A stretch of 64,000 nucleotides of DNA from positions 18,986 to 82,985 of the forward strand of contig JAQGEQ010000276.1 in assembly GCA_034620365.1 (NCBI GenBank), in the 5' to 3' direction. The notes beneath the pieces were generated by a model. The model was given only the letters and a program-made list of their open reading frames with translations. It was not told where the DNA came from and did no database searches. Shown one piece after another: positions 24,062 through 38,000 of the stretch (positions within the stretch are counted from its first letter, which is position 1; every line of letters starts with the position of its first letter). The translations under genes were made by a program, and so were the position numbers. The DNA comes from Pegea sp. RAD2-039. Taxonomy: Eukaryota; Chordata; Thaliacea; Salpida; Salpidae.

Positions 24062-26072
24062 TTAAAAATCACTTGATATGTTAACAGCTTTATTTATAAG
24101 AATAAATTAAACTTTTTATAAATCGAAATAATTTATTTTTGTTGGAATCATACTTATATTAAATAGCTTTTTATCTAATTAAATATTTTTAGATTTTCAA
24201 TCAATTTTGCTGTGAGTAATCTATACATCTTTACAATTAGTTTTAGTAATTACTTGTTATATAACCTTTTATTTTCTATCTAAAAAAACTATTGAAGTTT
24301 TGTTCATATCACCTTTTGATAAAAAGTTATAACTTGTGAATCTTTTAAAGTAATATTTATTTCTTTATATATTGATAAAACACAAATAAAGGATCTTTTT
24401 ATCCAAGTAAAATTATTCATCTAACATTTGAAATTAATCATCTAATATAAGTTTTCTATAAAACCATTATACTTGATATTGTAATCTATACAAAGTTTTG
24501 TATCAAATGTAACAAATATTAGAACAAGTTTTGGAAATTTTCTTTTTAATCCTTCAAATTAAGTAAAACACCAAACACTTTTTCTAATAGATCCTAAAAA
24601 TGAAGTTGAAAATATTTTTAGTGATACTGACTTTTATAAAAGGTTTATTTTAAGTTTAAATCTAAATGATATTAAAGTTAGTAAAAATTAATATCTTATT
24701 TTTGATAATTCTTAACAAAGGAAAATCGATACTTTTTATTGTCCTGAAAAATGTAATTTCAATCTGCAATTATCAAATAAAATTTTGATTATATGAATTT
24801 TTTCGATTGTGTCGCCGATTATTTCTTTAAAAAATCTGTTTAACAGAAAATATTAAAAAAAATATTATTTCAATATTTTAAAAACATTTTTAATTTCTTC
24901 TTTTTCTTTTAGTTAAAACATATTTTTTTATTCCTGATTAGATTTCCTTTTTTAGGTAATCATTTATTTTTATCCTTTTTATAATTATACAAATTTATTT
25001 GTGAAAATTAAAGTATTTTTATAAAAGGATTAAATTTAAAAAATGTAGTTTTTGATTTTGTGAACTTTATCAAGTTTTTGGAAAAAGAATTAGACTTGAG
25101 TTTTAAATATTTTTAAAACCCTTGAATTTTAAAAGTATTTTTTATAATAGTTTTACATTTTAAGTATTTCTAAAAAATTGGTTTTGAAAATAAAATCGAT
25201 ATCAGTTTGATTTGTAAAGTTTTTATCGTCTTTAAAATAATTATTAGATTTAACAATCTTTTGAAATATAATTTTTTCTTTTCATTAAACTCTAACAGTT
25301 TGAATATTTTCCACAGAAACATAAAATACAATTTTCTATATAACCTTAAATTTTTTAATTAAGTTACTTTTATTAATTAGTGATAATTCAAAAGTTTATT
25401 CAAATATAAAATATTAATAATTTATCGAATTTTTATTCAAATAGGCAAATTCTTCAAACTAACAAAATCCTAAAGTTTAAAACTATTATTTAAAAAGATT
25501 TTTCTTAATGTACCAGAAGCATAAAACACCTTAACGAAAGTTGACATTTTATCTAACTTGATTAGAGGCATTTGAAGCCATAAAACTACTTTTTCGACTT
25601 ACAGCAGTAATTACTTCATATTTATTTTTATTTAAAACAATCATTGCCACATTTAAATCAACAAATTTAATTTTTTCACAATCAAATAAAGATGAATATT
25701 TCGGAATGATGCAAAAAATATCAACTCCAAATAGATGGTAGAAAATTTGTCTTTGTATATCAACTTGTCATTTTGACAAACATATCTCATTTGCTACCAA
25801 TACCTTTAAACTCTGATAAACTTTGTAAATAAACAAAATCACAAAAAGCTGAAAATTTCATCATGAAATTTGTGCAAATAAATAAAATAGAATTTGACTA
25901 AATACGAATGAATTCAGTTATAAGAAAGAGATAAAAAAAACCAGTTTGCATAAGACATCCGGAAAAATGAAAAGGAAGTAAAATAAATGAAAATGATGAT
26001 ACACAAAGATGAGTAAAAAAATGAAAAGTGCAACGGAATCAGTAGACTAGAAAATTGAAATCGACAAAAGAC
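24062..26072. other. Intergenic region downstream of DOP1
   Basis: Extremely A/T-rich, no open frame of note and no recognised repeat. It should contain the 3' UTR and poly(A) site of DOP1, which is transcribed leftward into it. Confidence 0.5.
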
Positions 26073-29000
26073 TCATGTCAGAGTTTCAGCGAAATCGCGT
26101 TCTAGTAGAGTTAGGACATCTACGAGATTTAATATTCGTTCCCCATCATCTACAAAGACATAATCTTGATGTGAAGTGAATCTTTAGGATCAATTACTAA
26201 CCACTTTTCTTGCAACCATCAAATCTTCGACGATGAAACCGGATGAGAGCTGATGGAGTCGAGATGGTGTTGAAATAGGGTTGAAGTTGAATCAATGAAG
26301 TGATGTGACGTTGTGTCAGTAGAGGTCTTAGAGGAATCACGGTTAGTAGGGAGTTAGATCCTGTTGGATTCTTATGTGCAAGCTGTTGACTGATTCGAAG
26401 ACATAGAGGAGTAAATCCATTTGATGAATCAAGAACAGCAGATTCTTGGGACTCATTATTGAGCCAGTCGTCAGGATTATCAGAACTCTCTGCTGACATC
26501 AAGTGGTCATCAACAAAAGACCAACGAAATAACTGAAAGAAGAAATTGAAGTGGGAATCAAGAAAGAGGAAGTTCCTCAGAGGAGCAAACCTTGAAGTGA
26601 GATAACTTATCGGGTTGTAAGACGAGAAGAAGATCAAGAAGTTTACAGACTGATAAGTAGAGAGCCAGTTTCCTGATGTGAAAAGTGTTAGAAAATGTTG
26701 TAGTTGTAGGTTGACTCACTTAGACTTCAAATCCTTTCCACTGGAGGAGCTAGCAGTTGGTGAAGGTGTTAATGATGGAATAGAACCGTTTGAAGTTTGA
26801 TTAGAATTCGATTTATGTAAAGATCGTTTGTTGAAAATATCAGTTGAGACTTGTTCTTCGATGTCAATCAAACAATTGTTTTTAATTTCATTTTCAATTT
26901 GAATTAATATTTGAAACTGTAGAAAATATAAAAGATTTGATGGTTGGTTTTGAAACATTTTGTACTTACTAGCTCAGTGAGCATGGTCGGCCATATTGAT
27001 GCCAGATGAGATGAAGAAACACGAAGTAATAAAACACGAAGACATAGAAACACCTGAAATGAAATTTGATGTTATTAAAGTTCATTTCATTCAAATAGAG
27101 ACTTGTTCTTGGATGGCAGGCACGTGATGTAGTCGTAAGCTTTCAGCTAATCTTTCATGGATTTCAGGCAAATAACTCCGGAATTGGTTGATGTCGCTGC
27201 TAAAAAGAACAAACGCGAGTCTTTTCAACATCGCAGCTCGTGATTCGTGTTCCTGGAATTGAAAGATCAATTGATGAAGATTGAGATGTTTAAGTGACCT
27301 GTTCCTTGCTGGAAAAGATATTTAAGGAGCTTGCAGCTGTTGATGACCTCACCATATTGATTCTTCCTGACAAATAATAAGATTCAGATCACGTGACTGC
27401 ATCATCAACAGAAACAGATTTGATCTGAAAAGATGAGGATCATACTCACCAACAAGGTCCTTGAAAGTTGTTGTGTCATGAGCCATTAGATGATCAATTA
27501 CAGTTCGCCAGAATGAGACACAATCTAAAGGCATATGAAAGAAGCTAGCATCCAGAAAAATCTCTGATACTTCCTTCTTCCAAGACCTTCGTGTTTGTTG
27601 ATACCCACAAACACTGACCAGTAGTTTAGCAGCAGCGAGGTAAGCGGGAGTATTGGCCGCTCTGACCATCAACACGAGTGAACAAATGAAGAAATTGAGT
27701 TGGCAACAAACCTGCGGTTCTTCAGATACGGAGTGACGTTGGCAATTACAGGGGTTAGAATTGGAACAATTTTATCTTTTTCTTCATTAGAAAAGACGAG
27801 GTCCAGAAGATTTGCCAAAACCTAAACACGAGGACCACTTAGGACAAATACTTGAGTCCGGGACAACCGACCTGTGAAAGGACAGTGATGGCTTGAACAC
27901 TCAGTTCGAAGATTAAATTCTGATTGGTGTTGAGAGTGGAGATTCCAGCCAATAAATGAGCTGTACTATTAGAGTTCTTTCGAGTTTCATCTTTATACAA
28001 ATAACCGTCATCATCAGCTGATAATTCGATGAGAGAAGCTGAAGAAGTCGGCGAAGGAAAGATCTTCTCTGCTTCTGAAAAGATGTATTTTAAAGACACA
28101 AAGAAGAAATGAAAGGAAGTTGCAGACCAGAAAATCCATTTTCTGACATCGAAGTTTTAATTGATGAAGATTCAGCACTTTCAGGAACCACAGCAGCAAC
28201 TCTTCGCGCTAACCAACCTCCATATTCCAAAGAACACTCAACAATCGCGTTACAAGCTTCTACACTTCTCTGACAGACTTCCTGGAAGTGGAAACGCATC
28301 AGATCTTGTTCAGGATCTTCTACAAATTACTTGTAGCTCTTTTTGTTGCTTTTTATCTTCTACTGGAGGAGTTCTGCGGACAGTTTCAGACAAAATAAGA
28401 AGAAGAAAGAAGACAGATCTTGGACTAGACTCCCATTTCTTGTCAGGTGTGGTCGCAGGTGAAGGAGTCTGAACTGAACTCTGAGAGGAAAGATATTCTC
28501 GGACTAGCGAGAAGATGCTACTCCTGGATTCATGAAGACTTGACATGGATTGAAGCCGGAGGTAACCTAATGTAAACTGCAGCAAGCTAACCTGATGAAA
28601 AATGAAGATCAAGATCAAGATGTAATGGATGCAGGGATTCACTTGTAAGGATGTTTGACAATCTCCATCAGTTTGAGGTCGCGTCGGAGGTTGTAGGACT
28701 ACTTTCTTCACTAGTTTGATCATTTCATCACATCTTAGTGAAGTTAATGCAGTTGCAAATCGAAGCAGATCATCTTGACTTCCACTGATGCGGGCTGCTG
28801 TCATATCTTCCTTGGAAGCTCCATTTGTAGGAGAGAAAGATCTGCTCTGCTTCTCCCATATAATCGCAAATGCGGCCATCAGATGTTCGCCGTACTAAAA
28901 AAGATTTTGAAGTCTTCAAACCAATATTTAGTGATGAAGATTTACTTGGATGACAAAAGGATTGAGTAATTGCTGCAAATGACTGCAAATGATGTCCACA

Positions 29001-32000
29001 CTCCCAACAATTGAAGACGGATGGATATCATTCTGTAATTTCACCATAAATCAAATAGTTGAGAAAAGAAGTTGACAGATTACTTGATTGCTTTTATTGT
29101 CGTTGTTGGCCATCATGATATTATTCCAGACTTGAGATAGACACTTAAGTAGACAAGGAAGTGATTCCAACATTGCATATTGCATCTGAATTGCCAAGGG
29201 GTTCACTTCTATGTCATCACCACCTTTGTAATTCTATCAAATGGTTGTTTAGATTACAAAAGAAAACTCGTCATCAAGTAATTAGTTGAACGCGATCGAA
29301 CGAACGAGTTTATTTGTTGTTGCTTCTTTTTTAATCTAATTTCTTACAACGTTGATGACTTGACGAATAAAAAAAGAAATAAAACCCAGTAAGTTTGATT
29401 AGAGTTTAAATTGATCAATTACAAAACGATTCGAACTTTGTTTGGAACTCCAAAGACATTGAAGACATTAGTCCAGCTGCTTGGAGTTGTGTTATGACTG
29501 ATAGAAGATGTTCCTTGATTCAATTTTCTTGCTGTTAAAACAAGTTGTTAAATAAACAGAAAAACAAACACTGAAAATAACAACTTGAATAAGTTGGTAG
29601 AAGAGTATTGATGAAAAGACGAAGCGTCTTCAACATCATCACTAAATAACCAGCTGGCATTTGACCCTAAAACAAATAAGATGAAAATTTAAAGAGAGGT
29701 TGATTCGGACATCACCAGTTGCTTAGTCATCAGCAAATTGGTTGGACTGAATCGGTAGACAGATGAGACTTGTTCGATATTTGTACAAATGGAACTGATA
29801 AGAGGTGTGGCAAGATTTGAAAATTGAGGCGTCAAAGATTGAAGTGAAGATGTTAAGAACTCCATCCAAGACGGTTGAATCACTCGTAGGTCCTGGAGGT
29901 AGAAGATCAAATCAAAGATGATCTCTTAGAGTTTTGAAGAACATCAAATCAAAGATGATCTTTTAGAGTTTTGAAGAAGACCAAATCAAAGATGATCTCT
30001 TAGAGTTTTGAAGAAGATCAAATCAAAGATGATCTCTTAGAGTTTTGAAGAAGATCAAATCAAAGATGATCTCTTAGAGTTTTGAAGAAGATCAAATCAA
30101 AGATGATCTTTTAGAGTTTTGAAGAAGATCAAATCAAAGATGATCTCTTAGAGTTTTGAAGAAGATCAAATCAAAGATGATCTCTTAGAGTTTTGAAGAA
30201 GATCAAATCAAAGATGATCTTTTAGAGTTTTGAAGAAGATCAAATCAAAGATGATCTTTTAGAGTTTTGAAGAAGATCAAATCAAAGATGATCTTTTAGA
30301 GTTTTGAAGAAGATCAAATCAAAGATGATCTCTTAGAGTTTTGAAGAAGATCAAATCAAAGATGATCTTTTAGAGTTTTGAAGAAGATCAAATCAAAGAT
30401 GATCTCTTAGAGTTTTGAAGAAGATCAAATCAAAGATGATCTCTTAGAGTTTTGAAGAAGATCAAATCAAAGATGATCTTTAGAGTTTTGAAGAAGATCA
30501 AATCAAAGATGATCTTTTAGAGTTTTGAAGAAGATCAAATCAAAGATGATCTTTTAGAGTTTTGAAGAAGATCAAATCAAAGATGATCTTTTAGAGTTTT
30601 GAAGAAGATCAAATCAAAGATGATCTTTTAGAGTTTTGAAGAAGATCAAATCAAAGATGATCTCTTAGAGTTTTGAAGAAGATCAAATCAAAGATGATCT
30701 TTTAGAGTTTTGAAGAAGATCAAATCAAAGATGATCTTTTAGAGTTTTGAAGAAGATCAAATCAAAGATGATCTTTTAGAGTTTTGAAGAAGATCAAATC
30801 AAAGATGATCTTTTAGAGTTTTGAAGAAGATCAAATCAAAGATGATCTTTTAGAGTTTTGAAGAAGATCAAATCAAAGATGATCTTTTAGAGTTTTGAAG
30901 AAGATCAAATCAAAGATGATCTTTTAGAGTTTTGAAGAAGATCAAATCAAAGATGATCTCTTAGAGTTTTGAAGAAGATCAAATCAAAGATGATCTTTTA
31001 GAGTTTTGAAGAAGATCAAATCAAAGATGATCTCTTAGAGTTTTGAAGAAGATCAAATCAAAGATGATCTTTTAGAGTTTTGAAGAAGATCAAATCAAAG
31101 ATGATCTTTTAGAGTTTTGAAGAAGATCAAATCAAAGATGATCTTTTAGAGTTTTGAAGAAGATCAAATCAAAGATGATCTTTTAGAGTTTTGAAGAAGA
31201 TCAAATCAAAGATGATCTTTTAGAGTTTTGAAGAAGATCAAATCAAAGATGATCTCTTAGAGTTTTGAAGAAGATCAAATCAAAGATGATCTTTTAGAGT
31301 TTTGAAGAAGATCAAATCAAAGATGATCTTTTAGAGTTTTGAAGAAGATCAAATCAAAGATGATCTTTTAGAGTTTTGAAGAAGATCAAATCAAAGATGA
31401 TCTTTTAGAGTTTTGAAGAAGATCAAATCAAAGATGATCATTTAGAGTTTTGAAGAAGATCAAATCAACGATGATCATTTAGAATTTTGAAGAAGATCAA
31501 ATCAAAGATGATCTTTTAGAGTTTTGAAGAAGATCAAATCAAAGATGATCTCTTAGAGTTTTGAAGAAGATCAAATCAAAGATGATCTTTTAGAGTTTTG
31601 AAGAAGATCAAATCAAAGATGATCTTTTAGAGTTTTGAAGAAGATCAAATCAAAGATGATCTTTTAGAGTTTTGAAGAAGATCAAATCAAAGATGATCTT
31701 TTAGAGTTTTGAAGAAGATCAAATCAAAGATGATCTTTTAGAATTTTGAAGAAGATCAAATCAAAGATGATCTTTTAGAGTTTTGAAGAAGATCAAATCA
31801 AAGATGATCTTTTAGAGTTTTGAAGAAGATCAAATCAAAGATGATCTCTTAGAGTTTTGAAGAAGATCAAATCAAAGATGATCTTTTAGAGTTTTGAAGA
31901 AGATCAAATCAAAGATGATCTCTTAGAGTTTTGAAGAAGATCAAATCGAAGATGATCTCTTAGAGTTTTGAAGAAGATCAAATCGAAGATGATCTCTTAG

Positions 32001-35000
32001 AGTTTTGAAGAAGATCAAATCAAAGATGATCTTTTAGAGTTTTGAAGAAGATCAAATCAAAGATGATCTTTTAGAGTTTTGAAGAAGATCAAATCAAAGA
32101 TGATCTTTTAGAATTTTGAAGAAGATCAAATCAAAGATGATCTTTTAGAGTTTTGAAGAAGATCAAATCAAAGATGATCTTTTAGAGTTTTGAAGAAGAT
32201 CAAATCAAAGATGATCTTTTAGAGTTTTGAAGAAGATCAAATCAAAGATGATCTTTAGAGTTTTGAAGAAGATCAAATCAAAGATGATCTTTTAGAGTTT
32301 TGAAGAAGATCAAATCAAAGATGATCTCTTAGAGTTTTGAAGAAGATCAAATCGAACATGATCTCACAATTAAATATGATGAAAAATCTGTTGAAAGAAG
32401 ATTATCAAGAAATTGGAAAAGTTGAAAATTAATCGGATTAAAAAAGATTGAAAAGATAAAAGGAAGGAATAAAGAAGTTGTTTATAGTAAGTGGCGACAT
32501 TCAGTAAGCAAACGTCGTTTCCCAAAACACTAGAAAGTGTATCTTCCTCGTTTACAAAATTCAATCAATTCTGACATTTAGGTTTAAAATAAAGTTGTTG
32601 AAAAATTACCTCACAACGGAATACTTCAATGAGACATGCAGCAAGTGCTGGTTGTTGAGATAGTAGATGTTCATGATCATATTTGAAATTGAAAAGGTCA
32701 TCAAAAGCTGAAATCAATTGAAATCAATAAATATTTCAAATATTCAAGAAAATTGAATTAAATGATTTGTTTACAAGAAAAAGTTGATAGAAAAATATTC
32801 GAATTACAAATTTAATAACAAATTATTTATTGTAACTGAAATAATTTACTACAAAATTAGATTCGAAATTTAAACTTTTTTGGTAATTATAGAAATATTC
32901 AAATATTTTGAAGTTTGTAATTTGAATAACTTTCTTTGAAGTGTTTTGAGTGAAAGTTGTTAAGCAAGTTAAACATTTCAAAAGTTGATACAAACAGATC
33001 AACAAATGTTGAACATTTTTCATTTCAATTTTAAATAATCAACATTTTTGTTGGTGATTAAACGACGAAGAAAAAGATGAAATATATATATAGATAAAAA
33101 TGTAATTTTCATCATAAAAGTAAAAGTTCTGCTGCTATCATCTGTAAGATGAAGAAAAGGTAAACAAGAACAAGAACTTGTCAAGATTTTGTCATCCATA
33201 TTCAACGAATCAAAATTTCTCAGAATTTAAAAAAGTTTTTCGAAGAATTGAAAAGATTTTGTGATTTTTTAGAAAACTCCAAAATATTTGAAGAAAAAAA
33301 AGTTGTAAGAAATTGAAATATATTTCAATCAGTTGCAGAAAGCTTATCAATATGTAAATATCAAAATTGTTCCAAACGCGAAGAACGTCAAAATAAATCA
33401 TCAAATTTTCATCACTAAACAAAAAGAAGTGAAAAAAAAAGTGAAAAAATAAAAGAAGAAAATAAAAGAAGAAAATGAAGTAATCGTAAATGAAGTTAGT
33501 TGGCTGGCAGGCAGGCATATATCGAAAAGTGAATTATCACAAGAGATGCAAGTGAAGATTTTATTCTTTTTGGTGATTGTGATGTTTTGTGAAAATGGAA
33601 GTAGTGAAGTTCAGAAAATATTTAAGAAATTATCAGGTAAGAAACAAATATTCAAATTTATTTGAAGCTAAATGGTTCAAATTATTAGAATCGAAAGTTA
33701 AGAGTAAAAATAAATTGAATTTTGAGCAAATAGTAAATAAGTAGATGATATATGAGTTGATGTTAGTTACTTCATCTAATAAAATCTTGTGAAATGATAT
33801 TTTCAACTAATTTGAATATTTCAGCAAATTTACAGAAATGTGATATTCATCGTCTAATTGATGGTTTAAAAAACGTCATCTCAAGAACAAATATTTCATG
33901 TTTAAGTGAAAAACGAAGTAGCCAATCAGGGGATTGGACTTTGACAGTAAGATGCAAGTATACTTATTCATGTCCACTTGACCCAGCCAAAACACACCGC
34001 AAAGGTTTTATGGATTGTGACCAACAAGGACAATGGAAAGGTATATGGCCAGATTGTCCCAGTGATAAGTTGGTAAGTTTTACATTCAACATTTGACAGT
34101 CATTTGATTGAAAATGGTTTTTAGATGAAGTATATCATGTCGATAACAGAACAAAAACCACAAGCTAACTTCTTCAATAAAGTCATCTTCCAAAAGATTT
34201 GTAGCGCTCAAAAGATATGTGAGAGATTCCGATCTATAGGTAACTGCAGATATCTCAGTAAGTTCAACTTCTGATTACTTCAAATCTTCTAAATTTTATT
34301 TGATAGGATACACAAAGACACCAAGAAGCCGATGGAACATCCAAAACTTTCAAAATCTGTGTATCAGTTGTCACGTGACCTTCTGCAGACCGATTCGACT
34401 TTTGTGAAGATTATTTTTCTCAAATAAATTACTTAATTAGAAAATTGAGTCATCAAAAGCTGTTTGAAAAGAATAAAGAGCTCGAAATAACTAATTGTCG
34501 AAGTATATGGCCACAAGCTACTACGAGTTGACATTTCACGAATTTTTCTTATTTGTTATAAGATATGACTGAAGTACAGATCTTTTGAAAGTTGTTAAAA
34601 GTTTAAATGATTTTCAATAAAAAAAAATAAGAAAAAGAAAATGAAAAAATGACAAACAAAATTGAATCTTCGACAAAGTATTTGACAACAAATGTAAACA
34701 AAGAAAGTTGATTCAACTTTTTATTTATTAGTTTGTTTTACTTACATGGTAATACAGGAGAAGCTACTGAAAGTTGATTTGTAGAATTTTGCTGATCAAT
34801 TTGTAACAGTATCTGAATTATCGTTAACAAGAGGGTTTGAAAAGATTGAACTTGCCTCAAAGTACTACCACACCACCATCTTAAAAGAAATTTGTTGTAA
34901 ATAATGAATTTAAAAGTTTAAGTTAGTTACCTGTGTAGCGTTATTACATTCTTATCTGCATTTTGCTGTTTCTATAAAAATGTAAAAGTTTTGAAATATA

Positions 35001-38000
35001 TCAAAATATTGATTAAAGATAAAATACGCGATGAAATGAAATTGTTTAAGAAGTAATCGTGTTTAAGCAGATTTGACAACAATTTCTATTAAATTGAAGT
35101 TAGTTACCAAGGAAAGAACAGTTGCTTGTAGAGACAACAAAATGTTGTGAGCAACTAAATGCTTTTCTAATATCGAACATAGATAAGCTGCAAATTTTGA
35201 AAGATCATTATTGGAAAGAGGTTTCAGATGATTTGTAAGTAGACTTGTAGGTCTGATTGGAGTTTGTATTTCACTTCTTTTTTCATTTGCAATAAATTTC
35301 AATTGAGTTAAAAGAGCTATAAGTAGTTGACAAGCGACACATCTGATTTCATGAGCACCATCAATCGTCAAACAACCTAACTCTCTTGCTGGCCATGATC
35401 TAAATACAAGATGGTTGATTCAACAATCAATTTCAACAACAAACTACCTGATGAAGTGAAGACAGATGCCAACAAGGACATCAACAACCATCAAAGGTGC
35501 CAATCGTTTCGAGATATTATCGTAGAAAGAAATACCACGATGTGATTGTTCGTGACGAGTTAGAAGTTCTTGGAGATAACCACTATCCGTACATAATTGA
35601 GTAGAAGATAGATGAGTAGTTGCTGATGCATATGTGAAAGATCGTGGTTGAGATTGAAGAAGATTTAGGATGGATCGGAGACAGTAAACAACTTGAGAAG
35701 TATCAAAAGGTTCCTATCAAGAAAAGATTAGAAAGATATTTGATGAAAATCAAATTCCCACCTGATAGATGAAAGAATGAGATATGATCTCTCTTCCTTT
35801 CGAAGAAATCTCCCGGATTAGATGAAGATCACTCATCATAGATGAATCTGATGTTAAAGAACCAACTCCAGATGATCCTTTGATAAAGAGTAAGATGAAG
35901 TGATGAACAATCAACCAATCACAAACCTGGGTTTGCTTCAATTGCACCTTCATCATCAAAACTGAAGAAAGAATCATTTAAAAGAAACTTCAATCACAAA
36001 TTGAATGAACTCACGAATATTGAGAGGAATCTTTGAGAAGTTGTTGTAATCCTGCGTTAATACATTCATCAACAATCTTTTCAGCAGCTTCAAATAACTC
36101 GACATCTTCATAACTCGACCGAGTCAAGTCACTGACCAGGTTCCTACCATGACATGGTCACAATTGCTACCACCTCTGATTTAGTTACCTGTAACCCATC
36201 TTGGTTCTTGAAATTTCCTTCCACAGTGTATCCGGCATCTGCTCACTGCGAATTCGAGAAGTTTGTTAAAGATGTGAGAAAAGATGTCTTTAGGAAGAAG
36301 TTACTTTTGATCTTTACTCTCAGGACTTTTCACTTTACAACTTTGATCTTTCACATAAGATTCCTGGTTAACAAAGAATGAAAGTGAAAAGAAGATATGA
36401 GAATTGATGTCTTTTACCTTATTTACTTCATCTGGAAGACTTGATGAGAGATCTACAAGACACAAATTGGAAGATTTGAGAAGATTTGGAAGTTTTCTCA
36501 CCAAATAACTTCTCATTGAAAGGTGCGCTGTGTGTTGCTGGTTGTAAAAGTACTTGGAGATAAGGTTCTAGAATCCGTCCTAGGTCCTGAACATCTAGAC
36601 ATTGTCGTAACCACAAGTTGACCATGACAGAACTATCTACGATACCACTATGACAAATGTCTCCTAACACTGAAACATTCGACTCTTCACCGCCACCACG
36701 TGACAAGTGGTCGACAAGCGCGAAGAGGCATCTGAAGATGATCTTGAAGGAAGACATCAAGAGAGGAAGACACAAACCTGCTAAATGTCTTGATTTGAGG
36801 ATTTGCTGAAGATTTGAAACTTCTACAGCTTCGAATTAAGTGCCAAAAACGACAAAATCTTTCAACAGAAGAAACACGAATCATCTAGAGACTATGACGT
36901 CACTTGCTGAAAAATGGATTTAGTGAAGAGTACTTTATCTGAAGAGAGAAGTTCTTCAAGTATCACATCTTCACACCAAAGATTTGGACATATAGAATGA
37001 GCTTGAGTTAATAAACGAACAGCACAAAGATGTGAAGATCCAAACGCGGGATTTCCTAACACCTGTAAGATCAAGATCAAGACACTCTTCCAGATGTTGA
37101 TCTTCAATTACCTCCCACAAGATCCTGCTACTCTGTTGGTAGAAGTCAGTTTGGTAAGTGACCATTTTGGCGTGGTAATGCTTGAAAGTGGACAAGGTGG
37201 TCACAAAGTTGCTGGTCTTTGTGGACAGTCTGTTTTGAGGAAAGGACAGAAAGTCGATAAGAGTAGATACGGAAGTCGCGAAGATATCAAAAGTTCCGGA
37301 AGATCGAGAGACATCAAAGTATTCACAAGAACACCACAGCAAAGATCGGATCCAAGATGGAAGATCACTGAAAGTAAATGAGATGAAGATCGGAAGTAGA
37401 AGATCTTTCAAACACTCACTTGGTGGCAGAAGAGAGTTGAGAGCAGAGAGGAGGACTTCGAACAGGACTTTGTGATTTGGATCGAGATCTTTTGACAAGA
37501 TCAACATCCGAAGATTTACGGATTGGAGGTGGAGTAGAACATTTGATCAGTTTCGAGGTATGATCGTGTCTTCTTGAAGTTGTAATTTGATAGACAGGAA
37601 AAGAACTGAAATCGACGATCAGTTGACAGATGACAGAGAAGACGGCTGAAATTGATGGATCGTTGATCTTTTGATCATCTGATCTGATCATCAGAAGAAG
37701 AAGAGTTAAAAAAGATGAAGAGATGAAGAAGAAGAGGAACCTGTTGAGGTAATGCTGAGTGAAAGATACAAAGAAGGTTTGAAGAAGATTGTTACAATCA
37801 AATAGATCAGCATGAGATGATGTTAACTCCTGCAAAGCTCTTGTTCTCACTTCAAAGTCCTCAGACTTCTAGATGAAGATGATTATGAAGAGATGAAGAT
37901 GTAGAAGAAAGATCACCTTTTCATCTTTCAAAGTAGATTGTTGAACTGGTTGAGTATGACTGAGTAGTAGTGAGCAAGTCTCTAATGCTATCTTCATCTG

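Noticed and set aside
29901-32366. Possible coding repeat
   Set aside because: The 37-bp unit shifts frame each copy and meets stops quickly; flanking exons join in phase across it, so it is intronic.
36154-37381. Plus-strand open frames at 36154-36381 and 37094-37381
   Set aside because: They lie antisense to conserved DOP1 exons, which explains their openness.
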